Source of the DNA: an uncultured bacterium | Lineage (GTDB): Bacteria; Hydrogenedentota; Hydrogenedentia; Hydrogenedentales; Hydrogenedentaceae | DNA length: 49,107 nucleotides | Direction of reading: 5' to 3' | Assembly: GCA_938014335.1 (NCBI GenBank) | Contig: CALLRP010000037.1 | Span: 1 to 49,107, forward strand | Part shown: piece by piece, positions 1 through 8,960 of the stretch | How the letters are laid out: each line of letters begins with the position of its first letter | How positions within the stretch are numbered: position 1 is the stretch's first letter | The notes under the pieces: generated by a model | Seen by the model: only the letters and a program-made list of their open reading frames with translations | The model's database searches: none | Told to the model about the DNA's origin: nothing | Program-made: the position numbers and the translations under genes

Positions 1-132
1 GTTATTCTGGCAAGAGGAACGGCGGGCTGCTTCACGCGCACGAGCTAATGCAGGTAAGAGGATAGCGGCGAGAATACCAATAATAGCAATAACCACTAAC
101 AATTCAATAAGAGTAAACCCTTTGTTTCTCAT
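1..132 (-). CDS. DUF1559-type pseudopilin-like protein, N-terminal end only (cut by window edge)
   Basis: The minus strand from an ATG at 132 reads a type IV prepilin leader: a short basic MRNKG start, the [19 protein letters not shown] cleavage site and hydrophobic helix, then [17 protein letters not shown]. This is the classic N-terminus of DUF1559 / type II secretion pseudopilin-like proteins that are expanded in Planctomycetes, Lentisphaerae and relatives. The Gly-Phe cleavage site and the Glu five residues into the mature protein are intact. A GGAG sits about 8 bases before the ATG. The 44 visible codons run out of the window, so the C-terminal domain is not seen. The helix region is a close paralogue of the pseudogene at 307-1301. 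Confidence 0.9.
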   Translation of the reverse strand, partial: MRNKGFTLIELLVVIAIIGILAAILLPALARAREAARRSSCQNN

Positions 133-284
133 AGTTTTTTCTCCAATACTTTTGTTTCATTTAAAATTTTTTTATTTATATTCAATCTTATTACTAGTTA
201 TATTTTGATAGATTCTACTTTTTGTAATAATTATTCTATTTTTATTATAAGTTATTAATATACCTTTGTCAATATATTTTTAAA

Positions 285-325
285 AGAAAAAACGGATAAA
301 CCTTTTTTATTTCAGTTTATCCGTT
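285..325 (-). terminator. Rho-independent terminator, minus strand
   Basis: An 11-bp perfect inverted repeat (291-301 and 315-325) encloses a 13-base loop. On the minus strand it is followed by a run of six T and more T-rich sequence. It lies at the 3' end of the minus-strand DUF1559 pseudogene, and the last codons of that reading frame run into the stem, as expected if the original stop codon has been lost. Confidence 0.7.
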
Positions 326-1301
326 AATGGGTTTAATTTATCGCACCTATTTATACATCCCCCTTTTGAATGATGCCCAAAATAATAGTAAAACGGGCTA
401 ACCGGTTCGGACAGATTTATAAATTGGACATGTCCATCCATGAATAAAACATTAGAAGCACATAGAATATAATTGAATTTACTGGCTAACGAACTGTAGT
501 TATCTAACATAATAAAAATAGAACTTTGTGCCTTTGCGGATTCCGCAGGATTATTAATATCCGTAATGAGAAATCGTTCTATCCCTTCGCGTAGACGATA
601 TGTCGTTGAACCGCCTGCATTTCTAAATCCTGGGCTTACTGTCGCATCATCATCAGGTTGACTAGCAGAATATATCATAGTATTGAGTAGGTACCAATTG
701 ACTAACTTATTTACCCAATGTTCAAAAATTTGCTTGGGTGCTTTTGTTCCTGCAGAACGTACACACCCATTTGACTTGCTACGACTGAAATATGTGGAGC
801 AGTCGGACCCTCGTCAAATTTATCATCCACCCATCCCAAGTAATGCATAACTATGTCCCGCTTACTCATAGGGCCAATAATTAAAGGGAGGAACATCTGG
901 ATATTTAGTTGCAATTTTACTGCCTGTTGGGCCATTAAAAACACACTCGTCTCTAAAGAAAATTTTATTATCTGTACCTGAAGGGCATACAAGCACTTTT
1001 GCATCGTTCAAATATTCTGGATAAATGGACATAATATCAGGGCTAATGAAAATTGGGGCTTTATAGTTGTTACAGGATAATCTCTCATCTGGACAGGGGG
1101 AAAGTTACCACCGGGTGCTTCATTGGCATACATTTTAAATTTAATACGAGTCCCATTTGTTTCAGGTTATTCTGGCAAGAGGAACGGCGGGTTGATTCAC
1201 GGGCTCGAGCCAAAGCAGGCAAACGTATGGCTGTGAGAATACCAATTATGGCAATAACAACTAATAGTTCAATTAATGTGAAACCTAATTTTTTTATTCA
1301 T
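307..1301 (-). pseudogene. DUF1559 pseudopilin-like gene broken by several frameshifts
   Basis: Translating the minus strand from the ATG at 1301 and switching frames recovers one continuous DUF1559 protein. It has a prepilin leader ([20 protein letters not shown]), an [18 protein letters not shown] segment, [57 protein letters not shown], and a C-terminal SNVLFMDGHVQFI motif. The frame breaks near 1289-1295 (one extra A in a seven-A run), near 1130-1142 and near 1065-1070. There is an in-frame TAA at 862-864, with further breaks before the C-terminal part at 307-678. The histidine normally found in the H-X-DG motif reads as Tyr. Decay at this many sites is more than one sequencing slip would give, although homopolymer errors could explain single breaks. 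Confidence 0.85.
1166..1191. repeat. 26-bp direct repeat shared by the two DUF1559 genes
   Basis: Bases 1166-1191 are identical to bases 1-26, and similarity continues more loosely for about 90 further bases. Both copies encode the RRSSCQNN segment just after the pilin-like helix. This is paralogue similarity, not a mobile-element repeat. Confidence 0.85.
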
Positions 1302-1405
1302 TGTATAATTCCTTAATAATTATGTTGAGATGATTATATAATTGTCTTCAACATCATAATTTATACCCAATCCCTTCGGAGCATTTGTAGATAAATGTTT
1401 TTTTA

Positions 1406-2800
1406 CTATCCTGTTTGTTTAGCATTGTTAAATAGAAATTTAGAGCGTTCGGCTTCTTCGTGGTGATTTATAATAGGAGGGGGATAATTTATTTGAGGAT
1501 AGTCTTTGTAAAAAGTGTCCCATTGATGTAAGTGATCCGGAGGAATATATTGTAGTTCGGGGAGCCACCTTTTTATGTATTTTGCGTTAGGGTCGAATTT
1601 TTTGGATTGAAGCCAGGGGTTAAAAATACGAAAATAGGGTTGTGCATCACAGCCTGTTCCTGCGACCCATTGCCAATTGCCGTTGTTTACCGATGGGTCA
1701 TAGTCAATTAGTTTTGTTGCAAAATACCGTTCTCCCCATTGCCAGTCTATATGCAGATCTTTTGTCAGGAAAGAACCGACAATCAATCTTGCGCGATTAT
1801 GTAACCATCCTGTCGTATTAAGTTCTCTCATTCCAGCATCCACAATAGGAAAACCTGTCAAACCTTCTGTCCATAACCTAAAAGTATTTTTCTCTTTGCT
1901 CCACCATACTTTTTGAAAAGATTTATTAAATGGTTTTCCGAATACATGCGGGAAGTAAAAAGCGATAAGCGTGAAAAAATCTCGCCAGTATAACTGTCGT
2001 AAAATTGGTTCTGGGTCGGGATTATTACTTTTTATCTTATGGAACACTTCTCGTGGCGATAAACATCCAAATTTTAAGTAAGGTGACAAAAAAGTGTTTT
2101 TTTCTTTTTCTAATATATCTCGTTGATTTTTATAATCCTCTAATTCACAAGCCCTCTTTAGCCATTTTAGTCCTTCTGTGCGACCGCCTTTTAATCGAGC
2201 TTTCTCATTTTGGGGAGGGAAAAAAGGCAAAGAAGAAATTTCATGTATGTGTTCTGAAATATTTCCTTGATAAAAGTGCGGTTCATTCGGTTGAAGTGGC
2301 TTTGTGACAGGTATTGTTATTGCCTTTTTATAGAATCGTGAAAAAACGGTTGTTGGAGTATTATCTTCACGAAGAATGTGTTCTGGTGTGATTAAAAGTA
2401 CATCATCTAACGAATAAAACGTGATGTTATTAATCATACAAAATGTTTTTATATCCTCATCGCGTTTTTTTGCGAAGGGGGTATAATCTCTATTGATAAA
2501 TAATGCATCAAAGTGGGTTGTTATTAATGTTTTTTGCATAATTTCATTGGGTTTGCCATAAAATAAATATAATTTTCCACCTCTATTTGCCAGTTGTTTT
2601 TGTAAATCTTCAATACTTTCTTTCATAAATTGAACAGCGAAATTACTCCGATAGGGGTTGTTTTCTACCTGTCGAGGGTCGAAAATAAAACAAGGTAAAA
2701 TCTTTTGACACAGTTTTGATGCGTATATAAAAGCGGTATTATCTTCAATTCTTAAATCTCTTCGGAAGATGAAAAGTCCTAATGAATGTTTTTTCTCCAT
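1406..2800 (-). CDS. phrB: Deoxyribodipyrimidine photolyase, class I
   Basis: This 464-residue protein would repair cyclobutane pyrimidine dimers in DNA using blue light, with FAD as cofactor. The N-terminal alpha/beta antenna domain opens with FIFRRDLRIEDNTAF (residues about 11-25). The C-terminal FAD-binding helical domain carries the family signature TGFPIVDAGMRELNTTGWLH with HNRAR, followed by the Trp-rich DYDPSVNNGNWQWVAGTGCD segment that forms the flavin and dimer pocket. Length is normal for the family (about 450-480). It is transcribed alone and divergently from the NSS symporter. A purine-rich AAGAAGG precedes the ATG. A cryptochrome of the same fold cannot be fully excluded, but the residues seen fit a CPD photolyase. 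Confidence 0.93.
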   Translation of the reverse strand: MEKKHSLGLFIFRRDLRIEDNTAFIYASKLCQKILPCFIFDPRQVENNPYRSNFAVQFMKESIEDLQKQLANRGGKLYLFYGKPNEIMQKTLITTHFDALFINRDYTPFAKKRDEDIKTFCMINNITFYSLDDVLLITPEHILREDNTPTTVFSRFYKKAITIPVTKPLQPNEPHFYQGNISEHIHEISSLPFFPPQNEKARLKGGRTEGLKWLKRACELEDYKNQRDILEKEKNTFLSPYLKFGCLSPREVFHKIKSNNPDPEPILRQLYWRDFFTLIAFYFPHVFGKPFNKSFQKVWWSKEKNTFRLWTEGLTGFPIVDAGMRELNTTGWLHNRARLIVGSFLTKDLHIDWQWGERYFATKLIDYDPSVNNGNWQWVAGTGCDAQPYFRIFNPWLQSKKFDPNAKYIKRWLPELQYIPPDHLHQWDTFYKDYPQINYPPPIINHHEEAERSKFLFNNAKQTG

Positions 2801-2825
2801 CGTTTTGCCTTCTTTTATAGCAGTT

Positions 2826-2856
2826 TTGCAAAAACATTTATTTAATAGTGTATAAT
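2826..2856 (+). promoter_or_regulatory. Possible sigma-70 promoter for the NSS symporter
   Basis: TTGCAA at 2826-2831 and a perfect TATAAT at 2851-2856 are separated by 19 bases, longer than the usual 17. The -10 box is about 40 bases before the symporter ATG, in the divergent gap with phrB. The -10 box is convincing but the -35 box is weak. Confidence 0.35.
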
Positions 2857-2896
2857 TGATTATTCATAATACTCAACACACGAGGGAAACTGAAAA

Positions 2897-4519
2897 ATGC
2901 GTCGTGGTCCAGTAAAAGAGTTAGGTTGGGGGAGTCGTTTTGGTCTTATTATGGCGATGGCGGGTAACGCGGTTGGATTGGGCAATTTTCTCCGTTTTCC
3001 AGGTCAGGCAGCACCGTATGGTGGGGCATTTATGGTTCCCTATTTTTTAGCACTTATTTTGATTGGTATTCCGTTAGCATGGATAGAATGGAGTATTGGT
3101 AGAAGAGGGGGTGCATATAAACATGGGACAACCCCCGGAATGTTCTATCGTCTATGGAAACATCCCATTTCAAAATATTTGGGTATCTTTGGGATACTTC
3201 TTCCAGCAATGGTGGGTGTTTACTATATTTACATTGAATCGTGGGCATTGGGTTATGCATGGCAAATGGCAACGGGGATGCTTCGGGGGAAACATACCTA
3301 TGAAGAGATGAAAGCATCTTTTGGCTCGTATGTGGGCACCGCAAATGCAGGACTTATTAGTTTTAGTAGTGTTTCCTATAGCTTTTTTATTATTGCATTT
3401 TTGATTAATATTTTTGTTTTAGGAAGGGGAATTGCTAAGGGTATTGAAATTGTTGCGAAATATTGCATGCCGGTTTTGATAGTATTGGGGATGATATTAG
3501 CGGTACGTGTGTTAACATTACCCCCGCGGGGCGAGAATCAAACTGTTAGCCATGGATTAGCCCAAATCTGGCGATTAAGTCCACAGGATTTTCAAACATT
3601 GATGCGACCTCATGTCTGGATTGCGGCAACAGGGCAGATTTTTTTCACGCTGAGTGTTGGTTTAGGGATGGTGCATACCTATGCAAGTTATTTAAAGAAG
3701 AAACATGACCTTACTTTGAATGGACTTACTGCATGTGCAACGAATGAATTTGTCGAGGTCGTGTTAGGTGGCTCCATTGTTATTCCTGCTGCGGTCATTT
3801 TTTTTGGGGTGGAGAGAGCAAGAGAGATTGTAGCAATGGATGGAACCTTTGCGATTGGTTTTTATGCTTTACCCCTTATATTTGAGCAAATTCCGTATGG
3901 TGAAATTTTTGGGGTTATGTGGTTTTTCCTGCTTTTTCTTGCAGGGCTTACATCCAGTATGGCAATGTTTACCCCCCTACTCGTATTTTTAGAGGATGAA
4001 CTGCAAATTGACCGAAGAGTGGGTGTTCTTCTTGTAGCATTTTTTGCATTTATAATGATGCAACCTGTAATTTTATTTCAGCATCATAAAGTTCTGGATG
4101 AGTTGGACTACTGGATGGGCACTTTTGGTTTAGTGCTTTTTGTGGCGATAGAGACGGTCGTTTTTTCATGGATATTCGGTGTAGATAAAGGCTGGGAAGA
4201 ACTTCATTTAGGAGCGGAACTGAAAATACCGCGAATATATTATTACATTATGAAATATGTTACCCCTGTTTTTGCTGTGGGACTTGTTGTGTGGTTCTGT
4301 TATGACGGTTTGCTTGAAAAAATAACTATGAAAAATGTAGCAAGCGAAGATGTCCCCTATATTTGGTTAGCGAGAATAATGATTCTTTTGATGGCTTCTT
4401 TTTTAATGTGGGGTGTCTGGTATGCCTGGCAAACGCATCCAAAATTCTTTGAAGATGAGGAAGATACTAAGTCTGAAAATTCAGATGATATAAAAACGAT
4501 TGAGGACGCTTTATCATGA
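2897..4519 (+). CDS. LeuT-like Na+:amino acid symporter (NSS/SNF family)
   Basis: This 540-residue polytopic membrane protein has about 12 hydrophobic segments. Its first segment contains GNAVGLGNFLRFPGQAA, which closely resembles TM1 of Aquifex LeuT, where the unwound helix binds Na+ and the amino acid. IPLAWIEWSIGRRGG follows, as in LeuT. The expected role is Na+-driven uptake of an amino acid; the substrate cannot be read from the sequence. The protein ends with an acidic tail. Its stop codon overlaps the start of a 46-codon membrane protein by four bases (ATGA), so the two are probably translated together, as with MetP/MetS-type two-subunit NSS transporters. Confidence 0.92.
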   Translation: MRRGPVKELGWGSRFGLIMAMAGNAVGLGNFLRFPGQAAPYGGAFMVPYFLALILIGIPLAWIEWSIGRRGGAYKHGTTPGMFYRLWKHPISKYLGIFGILLPAMVGVYYIYIESWALGYAWQMATGMLRGKHTYEEMKASFGSYVGTANAGLISFSSVSYSFFIIAFLINIFVLGRGIAKGIEIVAKYCMPVLIVLGMILAVRVLTLPPRGENQTVSHGLAQIWRLSPQDFQTLMRPHVWIAATGQIFFTLSVGLGMVHTYASYLKKKHDLTLNGLTACATNEFVEVVLGGSIVIPAAVIFFGVERAREIVAMDGTFAIGFYALPLIFEQIPYGEIFGVMWFFLLFLAGLTSSMAMFTPLLVFLEDELQIDRRVGVLLVAFFAFIMMQPVILFQHHKVLDELDYWMGTFGLVLFVAIETVVFSWIFGVDKGWEELHLGAELKIPRIYYYIMKYVTPVFAVGLVVWFCYDGLLEKITMKNVASEDVPYIWLARIMILLMASFLMWGVWYAWQTHPKFFEDEEDTKSENSDDIKTIEDALS

Positions 4520-4656
4520 TGACATGGTATTCGTATTTATATATGTTTACTGTATGGGTAATTATTACAGGATTAAATATTTATTGCTTTTATAGAGTGC
4601 TGACGAGTAAAAATATTATTACGCACGATGATGAGGAAGAAAATAACGAGGGGTGA
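4516..4656 (+). CDS. Small single-span membrane subunit coupled to the NSS symporter
   Basis: The frame begins with ATGATG overlapping the symporter stop codon and encodes 46 residues. One hydrophobic helix (about residues 4-26, WYSYLYMFTVWVIITGLNIY) is followed by a basic patch (YRVLTSKN) and a very acidic tail (DDEEENNE). The size, the single span and the ATGA coupling match the MetS-type small subunits known to accompany some bacterial NSS transporters such as corynebacterial MetPS. I see no catalytic motif. Its role in assembly or stability of the symporter is inferred from position and shape. Confidence 0.7.
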   Translation: MMTWYSYLYMFTVWVIITGLNIYCFYRVLTSKNIITHDDEEENNEG

Positions 4657-4677
4657 ATTTTTAAAGGGGAGTGGATA

Positions 4678-6441
4678 TTATTCCCAACGAGGTATAATAC
4701 TTTCTCCATAAGTCACCGGAGGTTCTACTTCGGGCAGTTTTACTTCAATTTCAAGATTATCCAATAGGGAACCTTCTGCGAGATATAGGTCAATGAGAGC
4801 TTTTTCATAAGAGATTTGGGCCTGAAGTTCCATCGTTTTTGCCATGGTATAATCGGTTTGCACCTGCAACACGCGCCAACTCGTGCTTACACCTAAACGA
4901 AGACGCTTTTCTTCTGCAATGACATTGGCTTCCTGTAACTTTCGTGCTTGTCGATTGCTTTCTACCAGAATACGGTTAGTCTCTACATTTCGAACAGCAA
5001 TATGAACACCCATCATAATGGCTTGTTCAATTTTCTTCTTGCGTTCTTCCATTTCTCGTTTAGTAAGGCGTGCTCTCTGGAATGCTCCACGGCCGGCACG
5101 GTTTCCGAGAGGAATTGTTGCTTTTATTCCATAGGTGTAATAAGTCTCATCATCATCCCGAATGCCATAAAACATTTTTGCAAGAGAACGGTCACGTCCT
5201 CCTTGGCCATAACTTCCGATAATATCTACCTGAGGTAACATTTCATTTCTTGCTTGTAATAGTTGGAGGTCTGCTATGTCTATTTGTAAATCTGCCATAG
5301 CAATTTCAGGACGGTTTTTTAGTGCTTTTTCTATGGATTGGTCAAGATCTGGTGCTAATTGGGAAAGGTCAAAGTTTTCATTTTCGAAACTATGGGGACG
5401 GTCTGTGGGAACAATAAGAACTTTAGAGAACATGTTTTCATCTCTCAACATGAGCAGATTTTTTAGCAAGTCCGAAGCCGTTTCCAATTGTGCCTGTGCG
5501 GCGACCAATTCACTTTGTCTTGTTGCAACGCCTGCTTTTGCTTGTAAGACTTCTATGTCGGCGGCGGTTCCAATTTCTCTCCGTTTTTCGCTTATGGATA
5601 GGAGTCTTTCCGCATTTGCTAATGCTTCTTCACGCACTTTTACATTTTCCATTGCTCCAACTAAATCCCAGTATGCCTTGATAATCTCCGTTACGGTATT
5701 CATCACGGTCATTTTTAATTGACTTTCCCCAATCTTTTCAGATTTCCTTGCCATTTCTAATCGTGTAGTATTTACCTTGATTCCGAAGCCTCTCAGGAGG
5801 GGCTGGGTAAGTGTGAATAAAAGTTGTCCACTATAGTCTTTCAAAAAATTTGAAAAGGAAGTCTCTTCAATATTGGTGTTAAAAGTTACAGCATATTGTG
5901 TTCCTAATTTCAATTTTCCCCCTACACTTGATTCAAGAGTAGTTTGTTTAGTCTCGAAACTGTTTATCCTTGCATACGCTCGAATTTGTTGGCTGGCAAG
6001 GATGGATGCATAACTATGTTGTAAAGAAGTTTGTAAGAAAGGGTCAAACATTCCACTCGCTGTAAGCTGGTCTGCTTGTGCTTTTCGAGGTTCCAACCCA
6101 CTCACAATAATATCTGTGTTTTGCTTCAATGCAGTTTCGATACATTCCTGTAAAGACATACGCAATACTGCGTTGGGACCGCGCCGTTCTTCTGTGACTT
6201 TGCGAAGAGCATCGAGGTCAATTAAATCCACGGAAATTTCTTTTTGCAAATTTAGTTCTATTCCTGCGGAGGATGTATCATCGGTTGCATTCTGTTCGCT
6301 AATTTGACTTGGTGTAGGTAGTGCTTTTGTTTCATTCGTATCCTGTGAAAAAGCAGAATAAGATGTTAGAAAAGCGACAATAGATAATAAAATAAAAATA
6401 TGAAAGCGGGAAACGAACAATTTCTCAGTTATTCTTGTCAT
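4678..6441 (-). CDS. TolC-family outer membrane efflux protein
   Basis: This 587-residue protein starts with a signal peptide (basic start, hydrophobic ILLSIVAFLTSYSAFSQ) after an AGAGGAA ribosome site. A charged linker of about 80 residues precedes LRMSLQECIETALKQNTDI, the usual first helix of outer membrane efflux proteins. Two long alpha-helical, coiled-coil repeats follow (around residues 240-330 and 450-560), with beta-rich stretches before each, including LLFTLTQPLLRGFG and GIKATIPLGNRAGRG. It would form a trimeric outer-membrane channel with a periplasmic alpha barrel. No inner-membrane pump or adaptor gene lies next to it, so its partner is unknown. It is somewhat longer than E. coli TolC because of the N-terminal linker. 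Confidence 0.88.
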   Translation of the reverse strand: MTRITEKLFVSRFHIFILLSIVAFLTSYSAFSQDTNETKALPTPSQISEQNATDDTSSAGIELNLQKEISVDLIDLDALRKVTEERRGPNAVLRMSLQECIETALKQNTDIIVSGLEPRKAQADQLTASGMFDPFLQTSLQHSYASILASQQIRAYARINSFETKQTTLESSVGGKLKLGTQYAVTFNTNIEETSFSNFLKDYSGQLLFTLTQPLLRGFGIKVNTTRLEMARKSEKIGESQLKMTVMNTVTEIIKAYWDLVGAMENVKVREEALANAERLLSISEKRREIGTAADIEVLQAKAGVATRQSELVAAQAQLETASDLLKNLLMLRDENMFSKVLIVPTDRPHSFENENFDLSQLAPDLDQSIEKALKNRPEIAMADLQIDIADLQLLQARNEMLPQVDIIGSYGQGGRDRSLAKMFYGIRDDDETYYTYGIKATIPLGNRAGRGAFQRARLTKREMEERKKKIEQAIMMGVHIAVRNVETNRILVESNRQARKLQEANVIAEEKRLRLGVSTSWRVLQVQTDYTMAKTMELQAQISYEKALIDLYLAEGSLLDNLEIEVKLPEVEPPVTYGESIIPRWE

Positions 6442-6528
6442 AATAATTCCTCTTTCTTTTATTTATATATAAAGATTATAAATTGTTTGCATTGTTAAAA
6501 TAAAAGGTGTGTTAGAATATGTTTAGTG

Positions 6529-6567
6529 GAAAACGGTATCCGTTTAATAGAAAAGGATACCGTTTTC
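6529..6567. repeat. 13-bp perfect inverted repeat in a divergent promoter gap
   Basis: Bases 6529-6541 and 6555-6567 are perfect reverse complements (arms of the form GAAAACGGTATCC) around a 13-base loop. The repeat lies between two divergent genes, 88 bases upstream of the TolC-like start and 109 bases upstream of the ILEI-domain gene. No gene end is nearby and the trailing T run is only four bases, so an ordinary terminator is not expected there. It may be an operator, an RNA hairpin in a leader, or a relic. Confidence 0.6.
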
Positions 6568-6675
6568 AAAACAAACTATATTTGTTTTATCATGATAATA
6601 AAGTTAAATTGTTTATTTGTTACATAACATCTCTAAATATAGACATGAAAAAGGACAATTTGTTTTCAATTTCTT

Positions 6676-7731
6676 ATGAATATTGATAATCCGAGAATAA
6701 AGGTGGTAATTTTATGGGGTATTGTTATTGTTAGTTTTTTTGTATTTTGGGTTTCTCACACTTACATTTCTGATTATCAAGAATTTAACGAACCACGGAA
6801 TTATTTAATACGAGCTGAGTATTATTTCCAGGAAGGAGATAAAGAGAAAGCGCTACGAGAAATTGAGTTTGGCATGGACACCTTTCGTCCTGTTCCTTCT
6901 GAAACTTTAGTTTTTTTGATGAAAATAAGAAAGGATAAACTTGAGAAGAATATATACAATGAGTTAGAGAAAAAATATAAAATCACGATGCTTCTTGAAA
7001 AGTGTAACTATTCTGAAACTGTGCAGTTTGACAACGCGGTATTGAGTTCTGATGAGGTCTTATTTCCTTCTTTGTCAAAAACCACGAAATCAAGTGTTTT
7101 ATCATCTTGGAAATTGTTAACTCGAAGTACATTAAAATGTATGCAAACTGAAAATTTGTCAGAAAAACAAATCTTGAATTTTTTGTATTACGCGGGAGGA
7201 GTTTTTTCATTTCATTCCACTATAGGCAAAACAGGAGCTTCGATTGACGATGATGTAATTGTCATTAGCGAAGGGAGTGAAGAAGGAAGTGGAGCACAAA
7301 TATGGTTTCAAGGTAGAAATTTTGGAGGACATCGTAGAGGTTTTTATGTGCTTATTTTAACTCCTCCTCCCTGTAAGATATATCGTTCTGACCGTTTTGA
7401 TATTTGGGATAGCTATACTGAAGCGGTAAAGATGACTCGTTTTTTGGAGGAAGTACCTGATGGATATATAGGTATCTTTGCAGTGGCAGATGAGGCTTCA
7501 GAGAACATGACTGAGGAATTAGAGCACACCCTTTTATCTTTTGGCTTTGCGAAAAGAACGTATGTTCGTAGGGAACTTAAATTATTTGGTTACGGATATG
7601 CTTTCGCGGGTATTGGTGTAAAAGGAGCTAACAACGGCACAGCCCCTCAAAACTGGGCAGAGTATGACCCCTCTAAAAAACGAATTCCACTTGCTGTTTG
7701 TGGTGTGATGAAAGGGGGAAATAAGCCATGA
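6676..7731 (+). CDS. Membrane-anchored protein with ILEI/PANDER (FAM3-like) domain
   Basis: The 351-residue protein has one N-terminal membrane helix (about residues 9-30), a helical hairpin resembling a TPR (about 40-68), a middle region without a recognised domain, and a C-terminal domain (about 185-345). That domain matches the ILEI/PANDER pattern: RGFYVLILTPP, a RFDIWDSYTEA segment, FLEEVPDGYIGIFAVADEAS, then a TEELEHTLLSFGF helix and a GYGYAFAGIGVKG strand. In animals this fold occurs in FAM3 cytokines and in the stem of POMGnT1, where it binds sugars. The gene overlaps the polyprenyl-phosphate sugar transferase by four bases, which suggests a role in glycan assembly on the outer face of the membrane. 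No strong ribosome site is visible before the chosen ATG. Confidence 0.75.
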   Translation: MNIDNPRIKVVILWGIVIVSFFVFWVSHTYISDYQEFNEPRNYLIRAEYYFQEGDKEKALREIEFGMDTFRPVPSETLVFLMKIRKDKLEKNIYNELEKKYKITMLLEKCNYSETVQFDNAVLSSDEVLFPSLSKTTKSSVLSSWKLLTRSTLKCMQTENLSEKQILNFLYYAGGVFSFHSTIGKTGASIDDDVIVISEGSEEGSGAQIWFQGRNFGGHRRGFYVLILTPPPCKIYRSDRFDIWDSYTEAVKMTRFLEEVPDGYIGIFAVADEASENMTEELEHTLLSFGFAKRTYVRRELKLFGYGYAFAGIGVKGANNGTAPQNWAEYDPSKKRIPLAVCGVMKGGNKP

Positions 7732-8798
7732 AATATCAAGAGTGGTCTTATATAGCGGTTTGGTTTGTTTCATTTGTCACTACTTTATTACTGGTTCCTG
7801 TCTTCCGTTGGATTGCCATCAAATTAGGTGTAGTAGATATGCCCGACCAGAAGCGAAAAGTGCATAAGAAGCCCATTCCTTATTTAGGGGGTATGGCTTT
7901 TTACATCTCTTTTTTGGTTGCTTGTTGTTTTATTGAATGGATGTATCCTCAATTTTTTGATGAGAAACTTACCATTATTGCAGTTGTAGGGACACTGATT
8001 GTGCTAATGGGGTTGTTGGATGATTTAATATCCATTCCTGCGAGTAGAAAATTGATATTTGAGTTATTTTTAGGGGTTCTGCTCTATTATTGGGGTTTCA
8101 AATCAACAACGATAGCCCATCCCTTAGGAGGTGTGTGGGATGTGGGCTGGCTTGCTTTGATGATAACCCCTTTATGGATAGTCGGTGTAATGAATGCCAT
8201 CAATTTTTCCGATGGTCTGGACGGACTCGCCAGCGGTCAGGTTGCTATTTGTTCAGCAACGATTTTTGCTATATCCTATTATAATGGTCAAATTTTTAGT
8301 TGTTTAGTAATGAGTATTTTGTTAGGTTGCACGCTCGCTTTTCTGGTATATAATTCCCATCCTGCTTCAGTTTTTATGGGGGACACCGGAGCCTTGTTTT
8401 TAGGTTTTGTATTAGGTTGTGCGACGCTGGTAGAACGAAAAAAAGGAGTTACTATTGTCGCTTTAACAGTACCGATGGTAGTGCTTGCCGTTCCGTTTTT
8501 AGATACCTTTTTAAGTTTCCTTCGCAGGATACAAAGAGCCACGCGGGGTGAATTTTTTATGCCGGACCGCGACCACCTTCATCATCGTTTGCTTAAGTTA
8601 GGACTATCACAACGGCAGGTTGTTTTTTCATTGTATTATTTTTCAATATGTATGGGTTTTCTTGCATTTATAACCTCACTTCTTCCGTCGAAATATACAT
8701 TCCTGGTCCTTTTCCTCGTGTGTATGTTAGTGGGAATGGGTGTAATCTTACTCCATTTTATAGAAAGTATTATAGAAAAGAAAGAGGAAATAGAGTAG
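7728..8798 (+). CDS. wecA: WecA/TagO-type polyprenyl-phosphate GlcNAc-1-phosphate transferase
   Basis: This 356-residue integral membrane protein (about 10-11 spans) belongs to the MraY/WecA family, which moves a sugar-1-phosphate from a UDP-sugar to undecaprenyl phosphate. The family motifs appear in order: VDMPDQKRKVHKKPIPYLGG, LLDDL in the first acidic loop, NAINFSDGLDGLASG, VFMGDTGALFLGF, and PDRDHLHHRLLKLG with the HxHH cluster typical of WecA/TagO rather than MraY. The start overlaps the preceding ILEI-domain gene by ATGA. It probably begins O-antigen, capsule or secondary-wall glycan synthesis. The exact sugar is not determined. Confidence 0.88.
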   Translation: MKYQEWSYIAVWFVSFVTTLLLVPVFRWIAIKLGVVDMPDQKRKVHKKPIPYLGGMAFYISFLVACCFIEWMYPQFFDEKLTIIAVVGTLIVLMGLLDDLISIPASRKLIFELFLGVLLYYWGFKSTTIAHPLGGVWDVGWLALMITPLWIVGVMNAINFSDGLDGLASGQVAICSATIFAISYYNGQIFSCLVMSILLGCTLAFLVYNSHPASVFMGDTGALFLGFVLGCATLVERKKGVTIVALTVPMVVLAVPFLDTFLSFLRRIQRATRGEFFMPDRDHLHHRLLKLGLSQRQVVFSLYYFSICMGFLAFITSLLPSKYTFLVLFLVCMLVGMGVILLHFIESIIEKKEEIE

Positions 8799-8960
8799 TT
8801 ATATGATGTGAAACCGCCGGGATATTTTACAGGGATGTAAAGTAATAATTCTTTAGAAAATTTTAACTGTTCCTACAATTTCTATTAAAGATTTATCAGA
8901 AATTTTAGGATATCTGTTTTCATCAATCGAACAAAATTATCTATTTTCCTTTGTTAAAGA

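Noticed and set aside
1053..1316. An 87-residue plus-strand frame near the window start
   Set aside because: It is antisense to the pilin-like helix of the DUF1559 pseudogene.
5276..5722. A 148-residue open frame on the plus strand inside the TolC-like gene
   Set aside because: It is a shadow of the TolC helices with no family features or ribosome site.
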